Notes: generated by a model not told the origin, from the sequence alone. Positions 1-9,365 are shown, counted from the first letter of the stretch. The stretch: DNA of 64,000 nucleotides from Streptomyces rishiriensis (GCF_030815485.1 NZ_JAUSWV010000002.1:3596001-3660000); one strand, 5' to 3'. Translations and numbers: made by a program.

Positions 1-955
1 TCCCCGCCGCCGCCGACTGCCCCACCAACTCGTCGAGCTCCGACAGACAGGGCCCCTCGCCCTCCTCCGTCACCACCGCCGCGGCCACCCCCACCGCCAC
101 CACCGGCACCGGGGCCGACGCCGACCGCTCCCCCGGACCACCGCTGCGCAGCACCCCGAGCATCTCCCGCAACTCGGTCAACGCCTGCCGCCCCATGTCA
201 CCCACGAGCGCCGCGTTCCGCACCGCCTTCTCGGGGTCCTTCCGCGCCACCGCCTGCAACGCCGCCGCGTGGACGACCATCAGACTCACCCGATGCGCGA
301 CCACGTCGTGCATCTCCCGCGCGATCCGGGTCCGCTCCTCGCCGCGCGCCCACTCCGCCCGTTCCTCCGCCCGCTCCGCGAGCAGCTGCAACTCACGCTC
401 GAGACTGTCGGCCCGCTCCCGCAGGCTCTCCATGAGCCGCCGTCGCGCACCGACGTACATCCCGAGCAGCAGCGGCGGGGCGGTGAGTCCCAGCGAGGTC
501 GTGATGGCGGCGAAGGGGATGAACCAGTCACCGATGGTCAGCCGGCCCTGGTCCATGCTCTGCCGCACCCGCACGAACGTCACGATCAGCGTCCCCACCA
601 GCTGCATTCCCGCGAGCGAGGCGATGATCCGCCGGGGCAGCTCGGAGGCGGCGAGCGTGTACAGCCCCACGATGCCCATCAGGTAGCCCATCTGGGCCGG
701 GGTGATCGCGATCGACACCAGCACCACCGCGATGGGCCACTTCCGCCGCACCACCAGAACCGACCCGGCGAGCAGTCCGAACACCACCCCCACCGCCGGC
801 GGGATCCCCGCGTCCCGCGCGAACGGGATCCCCTCCACCGCGCACTCCACGGCGGACACCAACCCCAGGCTCCAGTCGAACGCCGCACTCCGCCATCTGG
901 TCCACCACCACGGCCCTCCCAGGGCCGCCGTGTCCTCTTCCCCCGTCATGGTCAT
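1..955 (-). CDS. Two-component sensor histidine kinase (NarL-partner type), 3' end outside window
   Basis: About 318 residues are visible, and the frame is still open at the left edge, so the ATP-binding domain is missing. The N-terminal half carries several hydrophobic membrane segments (for example VGVVFGLLAGSVLVV and YLMGIVGLYTLAA). A basic, coiled-coil linker rich in RER/ERAE follows. Then comes a HisKA_3 dimerisation/phosphoacceptor box, RIAREMHDVVAHRVSLMVVH, with the phospho-His in MHD at roughly residue 215. This box is typical of kinases that pair with NarL/LuxR regulators. In-frame ATGs occur at 955 and 949; I chose 955. The cognate regulator is probably beyond the left edge. The input signal is unknown. 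Confidence 0.85.
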   Translation of the reverse strand, partial: MTMTGEEDTAALGGPWWWTRWRSAAFDWSLGLVSAVECAVEGIPFARDAGIPPAVGVVFGLLAGSVLVVRRKWPIAVVLVSIAITPAQMGYLMGIVGLYTLAASELPRRIIASLAGMQLVGTLIVTFVRVRQSMDQGRLTIGDWFIPFAAITTSLGLTAPPLLLGMYVGARRRLMESLRERADSLERELQLLAERAEERAEWARGEERTRIAREMHDVVAHRVSLMVVHAAALQAVARKDPEKAVRNAALVGDMGRQALTELREMLGVLRSGGPGERSASAPVPVVAVGVAAAVVTEEGEGPCLSELDELVGQSAAAG

Positions 956-1471
956 GCCTCCAGCCTACGGGCGCGACCCCCGGCTTTTCCGGCGACTTTC
1001 CCCGACCGGCCGTCACCACACTACGTAACCGAACAGCATCGAAACCCACCGGTATCCCTCGAACTGCTGAACCACGGCCGTTCGACCCGGAACCGAGCAT
1101 TCCGCCCGAGGGGTACGCAGGTGGCACATTCCCCCGGCAAGTACGCGGACTTCGAGGGGGCTGCGGGAGCGTGCGGTCGCGCCGCGGCGGGCGGGGCTCG
1201 CCCTCCGGCCGATCCGCGACCAACTCCAGCCGCACGAGGGCACCCCGCAACGCCTTGTCGAGGGCGAACCGTCCCGGAGCGGACGAAACACCCGCGAGCG
1301 ACGGACGACGTGTGCGAGAGGGCGCCGGAACCGCGACCGCGGCACGGGAATGGCGACCGCGGGGCCGGGTGCCGGCGCCGGCCTACACCGTCGCATCGAG
1401 GGCTGGTGGTACGGCATAGTAGGAGGCGCCACTCGGCAGTCCGGCCAAATGTCCGGTTCGGTCGAATTTAT
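956..1471. other. Intergenic gap between kinase and tRNA-Gln
   Basis: About 515 bases hold the divergent upstream regions of the kinase gene and the tRNA. Open frames exist on both strands, but they are Arg/Pro-rich and lack family resemblance, ribosome-binding sites and Streptomyces codon bias. I see no gene here. Confidence 0.5.
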
Positions 1472-1543
1472 TCCCCCGTGGTGTAATTGGCAGCACTGTG
1501 GCTTTTGGTGCCATCTGTCCGGGTTCAAGTCCTGGCGGGGGAG
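1472..1543 (+). tRNA. tRNA-Gln (anticodon TTG)
   Basis: The 72-nt cloverleaf has a 7-bp acceptor stem, TCCCCCG paired with CGGGGGA, with discriminator base G at 1543. The anticodon stem is GTGGC/GCCAT around loop TTTTGGT, whose central bases TTG read Gln CAA codons. The T-arm contains the standard GGTTCAAGTCC. The CCA end is not encoded: the next bases are CCG. A terminator hairpin follows directly. The position just upstream of glmU matches what I recall for other Streptomyces. Confidence 0.95.
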
Positions 1544-1555
1544 CCGCGCCGGGAC

Positions 1556-1583
1556 CGGGCCCTGACAGCACAGTCAGGGCCCG
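1556..1583 (+). terminator. Hairpin terminator after tRNA-Gln
   Basis: GGGCCCTGAC and GTCAGGGCCC form a perfect 10-bp stem around loop AGCACA, extended by one C-G pair. It lies 12 nt past the tRNA. There is no long T-run, which is usual for Streptomyces terminators. Confidence 0.75.
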
Positions 1584-1658
1584 CTCTCATGTCCCCAAAG
1601 AAACGCCCCGGTATCCTTCGGATGTCCCACCCCACTCCACAGCCGAAGGGCAACTTCC

Positions 1659-3107
1659 GTGAGCGCCATTCGCCCGGCAGCCGTCGTCGTTCTCGCAGCG
1701 GGTGAGGGCACCCGTATGAAGTCCGCCATACCGAAGGTCCTGCACGAGATCAGCGGCCGCTCCCTCGTGGGCCATGTGCTGGCCGCGGCGCGTGAGTTGG
1801 ACCCCGAGAACCTGGTCGTCGTGGTCGGACACGCACGGGAGAAGGTCACGGCGCACCTCGCCGAGGTCGACCCCGGCGTACGCACCGCCGTGCAGGAGGA
1901 GCAGAACGGCACCGGGCACGCCGTCCGGATGGGGCTCGAGCAGCTCGGCGGCGGCGTCGACGGAACGGTGGTCGTCGTCTGCGGCGACACCCCGCTGCTC
2001 ACCGGCGCGACCCTCGCGGAGCTCGCCGCCACCCACCACGCGGACGGGAACGCCGTCACCGTCCTCACCGCCGAGGTGCCGGAAGCGACCGGCTACGGGC
2101 GGATCGTCCGGGACGGCGCCTCCGGTGCCGTCACCGCGATCGTCGAGCACAAGGACGCGAACGACGCGGTGCGCGCGATCCGTGAGATCAACTCCGGGGT
2201 CTTCGCCTTCGACGGGCAGCTGCTGGCCGACGCGCTGAAGAAGGTCCGCACGGACAACAGCCAGGGCGAGGAGTACCTGACCGACGTCCTGGGGATTCTC
2301 CGGGAGGCCGGTCACCGGGTCGGCGCGTCCGTCGCGGCCGACCACCGTGAGATCGCCGGCATCAACAACCGGGTGCAGCTCAGCGAGGCCCGCCGCATTC
2401 TCAACGACCGGCTGCTGACCGCCGCGATGCTGTCCGGCGTCACGGTCGTCGACCCGGCGACGACCTGGGTCGACGTCACCGTCACCTTCGAGCAGGACGC
2501 CGTCGTCCACCCCGGTACGCAGCTGCACGGCAGCACGCATCTCGGCGAGGGCGCCGAGGTCGGCCCGAACTGCCGGCTGAGGGACACCGAGGTCGGTGCG
2601 GGCGCCCGGGTGGACAACACCGTGTCGAACGGCGCCCAGATCGGTCCGGACGCGATCGTGGGGCCGTACGCGTATCTCCGTCCCGGTACCCGTCTCGGGG
2701 CGAAGGGCAAGATCGGCACGTACGTCGAGACGAAGAACGCCGCCATCGGCGAGGGGACGAAGATCCCGCACCTGTCCTACGTCGGTGACGCGACGATCGG
2801 TGAGTACACCAACATCGGCGCGGCGAGCGTGTTCGTGAACTACGACGGGAAGGACAAGCACCACACCACCGTCGGGTCGCACTGCCGTACGGGTTCGGAC
2901 AACATGTTTGTGGCGCCTGTCACGGTGGGGGACGGCTCGTACACCGCCGCCGGGTCCGTGATCACGAAGGACGTGCCGCCCGGTTCGCTGGCCGTGGCCC
3001 GTGGTCAGCAGCGGAATATCGAGGGTTGGGTGGCCCGCAAGCGCCCGGGCAGCGCGGCGGCGAAGGCGGCCGAGACGGCCTCCCGCCAGGCGGAAAGCGA
3101 AAGCTGA
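1659..3107 (+). CDS. glmU: Bifunctional GlcNAc-1-P uridyltransferase / glucosamine-1-P acetyltransferase GlmU
   Basis: This enzyme makes UDP-GlcNAc, the cytosolic entry point to peptidoglycan synthesis. The 482-residue length suits the actinobacterial family. The N-terminal nucleotidyltransferase domain opens with the signature LAAGEGTRMKSAIPKVLHEI. It carries GTGHAVRMG and CGDTPLL motifs and the EHKDAN and EINSGVFAF segments typical of GlmU. From about residue 260 the protein becomes a left-handed beta-helix acetyltransferase of hexapeptide repeats, including GPYAYLRPG, FVETKNA-like YVETKNA, and VNYDGKDKHHT. A short Ala-rich tail ends it. The start is GTG at 1659; no better upstream start is in frame. 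The gene is followed by prs in the same direction after about 134 nt. Confidence 0.97.
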   Translation: MSAIRPAAVVVLAAGEGTRMKSAIPKVLHEISGRSLVGHVLAAARELDPENLVVVVGHAREKVTAHLAEVDPGVRTAVQEEQNGTGHAVRMGLEQLGGGVDGTVVVVCGDTPLLTGATLAELAATHHADGNAVTVLTAEVPEATGYGRIVRDGASGAVTAIVEHKDANDAVRAIREINSGVFAFDGQLLADALKKVRTDNSQGEEYLTDVLGILREAGHRVGASVAADHREIAGINNRVQLSEARRILNDRLLTAAMLSGVTVVDPATTWVDVTVTFEQDAVVHPGTQLHGSTHLGEGAEVGPNCRLRDTEVGAGARVDNTVSNGAQIGPDAIVGPYAYLRPGTRLGAKGKIGTYVETKNAAIGEGTKIPHLSYVGDATIGEYTNIGAASVFVNYDGKDKHHTTVGSHCRTGSDNMFVAPVTVGDGSYTAAGSVITKDVPPGSLAVARGQQRNIEGWVARKRPGSAAAKAAETASRQAESES

Positions 3108-3241
3108 CCGGAAACGGGCGCGTCGGACACGGCGTACCGTGATAGGTGCACACCCGCACCCCACCAGCTGAGACGGCCCCGTCGCGCCCAGCGGCGAGGT
3201 CTCTCGACACCCAGCTGAGACACCTCTGAGGAGACAGTGCT

Positions 3242-4216
3242 GTGACCGGGATCAAGACGACCGGCGAGAAGAAGATGATGTTCTTCTCCGGCCGCGCCCA
3301 CCCCGAGCTTGCCGAGGAGGTCGCCCACCAGCTGGGTGTCGGGGTCGTCCCGACGAAGGCCTTCGATTTCGCCAATGGTGAGATCTACGTCCGCTACCAG
3401 GAGTCGGCGCGAGGTGCGGACTGCTTCCTGATCCAGAGCCACACGGCTCCGATCAACAAGTGGATCATGGAACAGCTGATCATGATCGACGCGCTGAAGC
3501 GCGCGTCGGCCCGCTCGATCACCGTGATCGTGCCGTTCTACGGCTACGCCCGGCAGGACAAGAAGCACCGCGGGCGTGAGCCGATCTCGGCCCGTCTGAT
3601 CGCCGACATGATGAAGACGGCCGGTGCGCACCGGATCCTGACCGTGGATCTGCACACGGATCAGATCCAGGGCTTCTTCGACGGCCCGGTGGACCATCTG
3701 TTCGCGCTCCCGCTGCTCGCCGACTACGTGGGCAGCAAGGTGGACCGCGACAAGCTGACCGTGGTCTCGCCGGACGCGGGCCGGGTGCGGGTGGCGGACC
3801 GCTGGTGCGACCGGCTGGGCGCGCCGCTGGCGATCGTGCACAAGCGGCGCGACAAGGACGTGGCGAACCAGGTGACCGTCCACGAGGTCGTGGGTGAGGT
3901 CAAGGGCCGCGTCTGTGTGCTGGTCGACGACATGATCGACACGGGTGGCACGATCTGCGCCGCCGCGGACGCGCTGTTCGCGCACGGTGCGGAGGACGTC
4001 ATCGTGACGGCGACGCACGGTGTGCTGTCGGGTCCGGCCGCCGATCGCCTGAAGAACTCGAAGGTCAGCGAGTTCATCTTCACCAACACCCTGCCGACGC
4101 CGGGTGAGCTGGAGGTGGACAAGATCACGGTGCTGTCGATCGCGCCGACGATCGCGAACGCGGTGCGCGAGGTGTTCGAGGACGGTTCGGTGACGAGCCT
4201 CTTCGACGAGCAGTGA
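3242..4216 (+). CDS. prs: Ribose-phosphate pyrophosphokinase (PRPP synthetase)
   Basis: The enzyme transfers pyrophosphate from ATP to ribose-5-phosphate, giving PRPP for nucleotide, His and Trp synthesis. The 324-residue length is normal. Visible class I features are SGRAHPELAEEVA near the N-terminus, the ATP-binding FYGYARQDKKHRGREPISA, the divalent-metal histidine region TVDLHTDQIQGFF, and the PRPP-binding loop VCVLVDDMIDTGGTI. The start is GTG at 3242, preceded by GAGGAGACAG as ribosome-binding site. A GTG seven codons into some homologues cannot be excluded. It follows glmU and precedes rplY, the usual actinobacterial order. Confidence 0.97.
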   Translation: MTGIKTTGEKKMMFFSGRAHPELAEEVAHQLGVGVVPTKAFDFANGEIYVRYQESARGADCFLIQSHTAPINKWIMEQLIMIDALKRASARSITVIVPFYGYARQDKKHRGREPISARLIADMMKTAGAHRILTVDLHTDQIQGFFDGPVDHLFALPLLADYVGSKVDRDKLTVVSPDAGRVRVADRWCDRLGAPLAIVHKRRDKDVANQVTVHEVVGEVKGRVCVLVDDMIDTGGTICAAADALFAHGAEDVIVTATHGVLSGPAADRLKNSKVSEFIFTNTLPTPGELEVDKITVLSIAPTIANAVREVFEDGSVTSLFDEQ

Positions 4217-4393
4217 CGGTCCTCGTCTAGATCGATTTCCTGTACGGCCTTCCCGCTGCGTAAACTGCCACAGTTGCTCGGCGAGGGAGGCCGTACACGT
4301 CTGTGTGCGGCGGTCCGTTATCGACGCGCTCTTCGTAGCAGGCCGATGGTTTGGCCGGGTGACCACCTTTCCCCAGTTCTACGAGGAGTGAAC

Positions 4394-4978
4394 ATGGCCG
4401 AGGTCAAGCTCGCAGCCGAGACCCGCACCGAGTTCGGCAAGGGCGCCGCCCGCCGTATCCGCCGCGCCAGCAAGGTTCCCGCCGTGGTCTACGGTCACGG
4501 TGCCGACCCGGTGCACATCACGCTGCCGGGCCACGAGCTCCAGCTGGCGCTGCGCACGCCGAACGTCCTGCTCAGCCTGGACATCGACGGCAAGACCCAG
4601 CTGGCCATCCCGAAGGCCGTGCAGCGCGACGCGATCAAGGGCTTCCTCGACCACGTCGACCTGCTGCTGGTCCGCAGCGGCGAGAAGGTCAACGTCGAGG
4701 TCTACGTCCACACCGAGGGTGAGCTGGCCCCGGGTGCCTACCTGCTCGAGCACGTGCTGAGCACGCTGACGGTCGAGGCCGAGGCCACCCACATCCCCGA
4801 GTCGGTCACCGTCTCGATCCAGGGTCTGGAGGCCGGTGCGGCCATCCTCGCCAAGGACATCCCGCTGCCCGAGGGCACCACGCTGGCGATCGACGAGGAC
4901 GCGGTCGTCCTCCAGGTCCTGGCCGCCCAGGCGGAGGAGGCCCCGGCGGACGCCGAGGCCGAGGCCACCGAGGCCTGA
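4394..4978 (+). CDS. rplY: 50S ribosomal protein L25, general stress type (CTC)
   Basis: This 194-residue, two-domain L25 binds 5S rRNA. The N-terminal L25 domain includes FGKGAARRIRRASKVPAVVYGHG. The C-terminal TL5/CTC domain includes EGELAPGAYLLEHVLSTLTVE-type sequence, followed by an acidic Ala/Glu tail. ATG at 4394 sits seven bases after the ribosome-binding site GAGGAG. An in-frame extension back to 4274 is open but has Arg-rich, atypical sequence, so I reject it. The gene is transcribed with prs upstream and pth downstream; the rplY-pth neighbour pair is widely conserved. Confidence 0.95.
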   Translation: MAEVKLAAETRTEFGKGAARRIRRASKVPAVVYGHGADPVHITLPGHELQLALRTPNVLLSLDIDGKTQLAIPKAVQRDAIKGFLDHVDLLLVRSGEKVNVEVYVHTEGELAPGAYLLEHVLSTLTVEAEATHIPESVTVSIQGLEAGAAILAKDIPLPEGTTLAIDEDAVVLQVLAAQAEEAPADAEAEATEA

Positions 4979-5000
4979 TTTCCCCGCACCTCATCCCGTC

Positions 5001-5030
5001 GGCCGCCGCTCCCTCCGGGGGGCGGCGGCC
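5001..5030 (+). terminator. GC-rich hairpin between rplY and pth
   Basis: The arms GGCCGCCG and CGGCGGCC bracket a C/G-rich loop, 22 nt after the rplY stop and about 18 nt before the pth start. It may attenuate rather than stop transcription, because pth follows so closely. Confidence 0.55.
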
Positions 5031-5048
5031 TGCGCGTATCAAGGAGAC

Positions 5049-5651
5049 ATGGACGTGACGACCGACGCCAATGCCCCCTGGCTGATCGTGGGGCTCGGCA
5101 ATCCCGGCCCCGAGTACGCCATGAACCGGCACAACGTCGGTTTCATGGTGGCGGATCTCCTGGCCGAGCGGATCGGGGGGAGGTTCAAGCGGGCGGGCAA
5201 GGCGCAGGCCCAGGTCGTCGAGGGGCGGCTGGGGCCGCCGGGCACGGGGAGCCGGCGGGTGGTGCTGGCGAAGCCGATGTCGTTCATGAACGTGTCGGGC
5301 GGGCCGGTCACCGCGTTGCGGGACTTCTACAAGGTGCCGGTGGCGAACATCGTCGCGGTGCACGACGAGCTGGACATCGACTACGGCGTGCTGCGGCTGA
5401 AGCTCGGCGGTGGGGACAACGGGCACAACGGTCTGAAGTCGATGACGAAGATCATGGGCGCGGACTATCACCGGGTGCGGTTCGGGATCGGGCGGCCGCC
5501 GGGGCGGATGCAGGTGGCGGACTTCGTGCTGAAGGACTTCTCCTCGGCCGAGCGCAAGGAGCTGGCCTACTTCGTGGACCGTGCGGCGGACGCGGTGGAG
5601 GCGCTGGTGCTCGAGGGGCTGGAGCGGGCGCAAACCACGTACAACTCCTGA
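5049..5651 (+). CDS. pth: Peptidyl-tRNA hydrolase
   Basis: Pth cleaves the ester of peptidyl-tRNAs that drop off the ribosome. The 200-residue product has the family start LIVGLGNPGPEYAMNRHNVG, where the His of NRHNVG is the catalytic residue. It also has KPMSFMNVSG, the HDELDIDYG segment with the conserved Asp, and GGDNGHNGLKSM. The C-terminal DFVLKDFSSAE helix region is standard. ATG at 5049 is preceded by AAGGAGAC. A GTG two codons downstream is a minor alternative. Confidence 0.96.
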   Translation: MDVTTDANAPWLIVGLGNPGPEYAMNRHNVGFMVADLLAERIGGRFKRAGKAQAQVVEGRLGPPGTGSRRVVLAKPMSFMNVSGGPVTALRDFYKVPVANIVAVHDELDIDYGVLRLKLGGGDNGHNGLKSMTKIMGADYHRVRFGIGRPPGRMQVADFVLKDFSSAERKELAYFVDRAADAVEALVLEGLERAQTTYNS

Positions 5652-5693
5652 CTTGTCGCCCCCTCGGGTTGACGGGCCGTTCAGGCATGGCCA

Positions 5694-6326
5694 ATGATCC
5701 CGGCCATGCCTGCCACAGCAGCCTCGTCCCACCGTCGCCGGGGTCACTCCCGTAAGAACTCGGCCAGGAGCTCGGGCGGAGGCGCGGCCCCGGCCAAGGG
5801 TTCCGGCGCGGCCAAGGGTTCGGAATCGGCCAAGGGCTCGGTGAAGGGGACGGCCGGGAATTCGGTTCCCGCGACCGCGTTGCGGCTGGGGCGGCTGGTG
5901 GCGATGGGGGCGATCACCGTGCTGCTCCTGTTGGCGGGGGTGTGGGGTTCCTGGGGATCCGCGCAGCACGTGATGCTGACGAAGGGCCGGGAGCAGGGCA
6001 CGGTCGAGGTGACGCGGTGCGGTGAGGACACGTGTGCCGGGCCGTACACGCCGCTGTCCGCCGGGTCGACGGCACGCGCGCGCGTGGTGATCGAGAAGTC
6101 GGTGGCGGTCCGCAAGGGCGGCGTCTACACGGTGGTCATCAAGCCGGGCAGTGACGAGGTGGTGCGGTGCGGTCCGGCCGGGGTCCTGTACGCGTGGGTG
6201 CCGTTGGGCGGGGCGCTGCTGCTGGCGTCGGTGGTGGTCGCGGGTGGTCTGGGGCGGGTGCGGGTGGGTTGGGTGCTGGCGGGGTCGGGGATCGCGTTGC
6301 TCACGGCGGCGTTCCTGGCGGTGTGA
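5694..6326 (+). CDS. Small membrane protein with Lys/Gly/Ser repeat tail, unknown function
   Basis: I do not recognise the family. The 210-residue protein starts with a positively charged, low-complexity cytoplasmic tail containing the repeated unit AKGS (AKGSGAAKGSESAKGSVKG). A membrane helix (LVAMGAITVLLLLAGVWGSW) follows. Next comes an extracytoplasmic stretch with three cysteines, including CGEDTC, and then two C-terminal helices (LGGALLLASVVVAGGL and VGWVLAGSGIALLTAAFLAV). The paired cysteines suggest a disulfide outside the membrane. The start is uncertain: ATG at 5694 and ATG at 5706 are both possible, and neither has a clear ribosome-binding site. It may share the pth transcript, 42 nt upstream. 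Confidence 0.7.
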   Translation: MIPAMPATAASSHRRRGHSRKNSARSSGGGAAPAKGSGAAKGSESAKGSVKGTAGNSVPATALRLGRLVAMGAITVLLLLAGVWGSWGSAQHVMLTKGREQGTVEVTRCGEDTCAGPYTPLSAGSTARARVVIEKSVAVRKGGVYTVVIKPGSDEVVRCGPAGVLYAWVPLGGALLLASVVVAGGLGRVRVGWVLAGSGIALLTAAFLAV

Positions 6327-6367
6327 GCGCGTGAGTTCGTGAGTTCGTTGAGTTCGTGAGCGCGTGA
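6327..6367 (+). repeat. Short tandem repeat of GTGAGTTC-like units
   Basis: Three imperfect copies of GTGAGTTC / TTGAGTTC sit between two GAGCGCGTGA-like flanks, immediately after the stop at 6326. It looks like slippage-generated sequence just before the shared terminator. Confidence 0.6.
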
Positions 6368-6370
6368 CAT

Positions 6371-6410
6371 GAGGGTGCCCCCGGGTCCGTACGGTCCCGG
6401 GGGCACCCTC
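6371..6410. terminator. Bidirectional terminator between the membrane protein gene and ppc
   Basis: GAGGGTGCCCCCGGG and CCCGGGGGCACCCTC pair perfectly over 15 bp around a 10-nt loop. The hairpin lies between two convergent genes whose stops are at 6326 and 6429, so it can serve both. Confidence 0.85.
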
Positions 6411-6428
6411 AGGTGCGGGGAGCGGGGG

Positions 6429-9170
6429 TCAGCCGGTGTTGCGCAGGCCCGCGGCGACGCCGTTGACGGTGAGGAGGAGGGCGCGGGCGAGGAGCGGGTC
6501 GGGTTCGGCTCCCGCGGCCGCGGCGTCACGCTGGCGCTTGAGCAGGGTGACCTGGAGGTAGGAGATGGGGTCGAGGTAGGCGTCGCGGATGGTGAAGGTC
6601 TGCTTGAGCACGGGGGTGGCGTCGAGCAGTTCCGGTTCGCCGGTGATCTTCAGTACCTCGGCGACGGTGAGGGCGTGTTCGGCCTTGATCCGGTCGAAGA
6701 CGTGCTTGAGGTCGTCGGGGACGAGGGTGTCGACGTAGTGCTGGGCGATGCGCAGATCGGTCTTCGCGAGGGTCATCTCGACGTTGGAGATGAAGTTCTG
6801 GAAGAAGTGCCACTGGTCGCGCATCTCGTCCAGGACGGTGTCGAGGCCGGCCTCGCGCAGCGCCTTGAGGCCGGAGCCGACGCCGAACCAGCCGGGGACG
6901 ATCTGGCGGGACTGGGTCCAGCCGAAGACCCACGGGATGGCGCGCAGGCCGTCGAGCCCGGCACCGGAGTCGGGCCTGCGGGAGGGGCGCGATCCGAGGT
7001 GCAGGTCGGCGAGCTGGTCGACGGGGGTGGAGGCGAAGAAGTAGGGCGGGAGGTCGGGGTCCTCGACCAGGGCGCGGTAGGCGGCGTGGGCGGCGTCGGA
7101 GACGACGTCCATGGCGGCGTCCCAGCGGGCGAGGGCCTCGTCGGACTGGCGGGGGGCGGTGTGCAGGGCGGAGGCCTGCAGGGTCGCGGCGACCGTCAGT
7201 TCCAGGTTCTCCCTGGCCAGGGAGGGGATGAGGTACTTGTCGGAGATGACCTCGCCCTGTTCGGTGACCTTGATCTCGCCCTCCAGGGTGCCCCAGGGCT
7301 GGGCGAGGATGGCGTCGTGGGAGGGGCCGCCGCCGCGGCCGACGGTGCCGCCGCGGCCGTGGAAGAGCCTCAGCCGGACGCCGTAGCGGTGGGCGACGTC
7401 GCGCAGCCGGCGCTGGGCGCGGTGGATCTCCCACTGGCTGGTGGTGATGCCGCCGAACTTGGAGGAGTCGGAGTAGCCGAGCATGACCTCCTGGACGTCT
7501 CCGCGCAGCGCCACGAGGCGCCGGTAGGAGGGGTCGGAGAGCATGTCCTCGAGAATGGTGTCGGCGGCCTTGAGCTCGTCCGTGGTCTCCAGGAGCGGCA
7601 CGATGCCGATCTTCGCCCAGCCGGCGTGCAGGTCGACGAGGCCGGCCTCACGGGCCAGGACCGCCGCGGCGAACACGTCGTCGGCGCCCTGGCACATGGA
7701 GATGATGTACGACTCGATGACCTCGGGTCCGAAGACGGCGAGGGCCCGCTTGACCGTCCCGAAGACGCCGAGGGTCTTCTCGCCCGCGGCGTCGACGGGG
7801 GCCGGGGTGGGCGCGAGCGGCCGGCGCGAGCGCAGCTCCTTGGCGAGGAGCTTCGTGCGGTACTCGCGGGGCATGTCGGCGTAGCGCCAGGACTCCTCGC
7901 CGAGGCGGTCGAAGAGCTGGCCGAGGGCATGGTGGTGGGCGTCGGCGTGTTCGCGGACGTCCATGGTGGCGAGCTGGAGACCGAACGCGGCGAGGGTGCG
8001 GATGGTGCGGTTCATCCGGCCGTCGGCGAACAGGCCGCCGCGGTGCTCGCGCAGCGAGGTCTGGATGAGGGTGAGGTCCGCGAGGAGCTCGCTGGTGCCG
8101 AGGTAGTCGCGGCCGGTCTCGTGGGGGATGCCCTTGGCGAGGCGCTGCTTGGTGTTCTCGAGCTTCTGCCGGATGCAGGTGGCCTTGAGGCGGTAGGGCT
8201 CTTCGGCGTTGAGGCGCTTGTAGCGGGGGCTGATCTCGGGCAGCCGTTCGAGGTCGCCCTTGAGCGACTCCAGAAGCTCCTCGGTGGCGCCGGTGTAGCG
8301 GATGGAGTTGGACAGGAAGCCGCGGAGCTCGTCGATCATCTCCAGGGCGTCGTTGATGCCGTGTTCGTGCTGAAGGATGAGGACGTCCCAGGTCACCTGG
8401 GGGGTGACGTTGGGGTTGCCGTCGCGGTCGCCGCCGATCCACGTGCCGAAGGTGAGCGGGCGGGTGTTCTCGGGGAGCTTGACGCCGACGCGCTCCAGTT
8501 CGGCGGTGAGGTCCTCCAGGACGTCGCCGACGGCGCCCGCGTGGAGTTCGTCGAGGTAGTAGATGGCGTTGCGGGCCTCGTCGGCGGGCTCGGGGCGTAC
8601 GACCCGGAGTTCGTCGGTCTGCCAGACGAGGTCGATGTTCTCGGCCAGGCGGGTGTCGTAGCGGCGGCGGTCGGCCTCGATGACGGGGGTGTCGAGGAGC
8701 GCGGCGATGCGCCGGAGCTTGTTGAGTACCGACCGGCGCGCGGCTTCGGTGGGGTGTGCCGTGAACACGGGGCGGACGTTGAGGTGGCGGACCGTCTGCT
8801 GGACGTGTTCGGGGTCGACGTCCTTGAGACGGTCGGCGGTGCGGGCGAGGAGACCGCCCTCGGCGGCGCGGCGCTCGCGCAGTTCGCGGCCGCGGTGGAC
8901 CTGCTCGGTGACGTTGGCGAGGTGGAAGTAGGTGGAGAAGGCGCGGACCAGCTTGGCCGCGGTCTCCAGTTCGATGCCACGCAGCAGCTCGGCGGCGGCC
9001 TCGCCGTCCTCGCGGGTCAGGCGGCGGACCTTCTCGACCAGGTCGAGGAGTTCCGGGCCCTCCTGCCGGACGAGGGTCTCGCCGAGGAGATCACCCAGTC
9101 GGCGGATGTCGGCGCGCAGCTCGGTGCTGGTCGTTGCGGTGGCCTGGCCAAGGTCGTCGGCACTGCTCAC
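6429..9170 (-). CDS. ppc: Phosphoenolpyruvate carboxylase
   Basis: The enzyme carboxylates PEP to oxaloacetate, the anaplerotic supply of the TCA cycle. The 913-residue length is typical. Catalytic signatures are visible: VFTAHPTEAARRS (catalytic His), TFGTWIGGDRDGNPNVTP, GYSDSSKFGGITTSQWEIH, the FHGRGGTVGRGGGPSHDAI loop, and the C-terminal LTVNGVAAGLRNTG ending in the conserved NTG. I chose GTG at 9170 (protein start VSSADDLGQ) because AAGGAG lies 9 nt upstream. The frame stays open to 9236, but that extension carries no conserved sequence. The gene is divergent from the desaturase gene. Confidence 0.97.
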   Translation of the reverse strand: MSSADDLGQATATTSTELRADIRRLGDLLGETLVRQEGPELLDLVEKVRRLTREDGEAAAELLRGIELETAAKLVRAFSTYFHLANVTEQVHRGRELRERRAAEGGLLARTADRLKDVDPEHVQQTVRHLNVRPVFTAHPTEAARRSVLNKLRRIAALLDTPVIEADRRRYDTRLAENIDLVWQTDELRVVRPEPADEARNAIYYLDELHAGAVGDVLEDLTAELERVGVKLPENTRPLTFGTWIGGDRDGNPNVTPQVTWDVLILQHEHGINDALEMIDELRGFLSNSIRYTGATEELLESLKGDLERLPEISPRYKRLNAEEPYRLKATCIRQKLENTKQRLAKGIPHETGRDYLGTSELLADLTLIQTSLREHRGGLFADGRMNRTIRTLAAFGLQLATMDVREHADAHHHALGQLFDRLGEESWRYADMPREYRTKLLAKELRSRRPLAPTPAPVDAAGEKTLGVFGTVKRALAVFGPEVIESYIISMCQGADDVFAAAVLAREAGLVDLHAGWAKIGIVPLLETTDELKAADTILEDMLSDPSYRRLVALRGDVQEVMLGYSDSSKFGGITTSQWEIHRAQRRLRDVAHRYGVRLRLFHGRGGTVGRGGGPSHDAILAQPWGTLEGEIKVTEQGEVISDKYLIPSLARENLELTVAATLQASALHTAPRQSDEALARWDAAMDVVSDAAHAAYRALVEDPDLPPYFFASTPVDQLADLHLGSRPSRRPDSGAGLDGLRAIPWVFGWTQSRQIVPGWFGVGSGLKALREAGLDTVLDEMRDQWHFFQNFISNVEMTLAKTDLRIAQHYVDTLVPDDLKHVFDRIKAEHALTVAEVLKITGEPELLDATPVLKQTFTIRDAYLDPISYLQVTLLKRQRDAAAAGAEPDPLLARALLLTVNGVAAGLRNTG

Positions 9171-9365
9171 AGGTGCGGCTCCTTGCAGTGTTGAAGCTCG
9201 TCCGGGAGGGAACCCGTACTCCGGCCCGCGGCACACGTCGCATAGGGGCCGGACATCCGGGAAGAAAACAGAGCGGACCGCGCTGTCCGGCTGTCTCCAA
9301 GGATAGGTGTCCCTGGGGACGCGCAGGTTGGCGGGCTCTTGCCGCCGGGCAAGGCACTGCCATAC

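Noticed and set aside
269..1486. Long open frame of 405 residues opposite the kinase gene
   Set aside because: It is Pro/His/Arg-rich shadow sequence over a real gene on the other strand and into noncoding DNA, without a ribosome-binding site.
6369..9194. 941-residue open frame opposite ppc
   Set aside because: Gly/Val/Glu low-complexity antisense shadow; ppc has all catalytic motifs.
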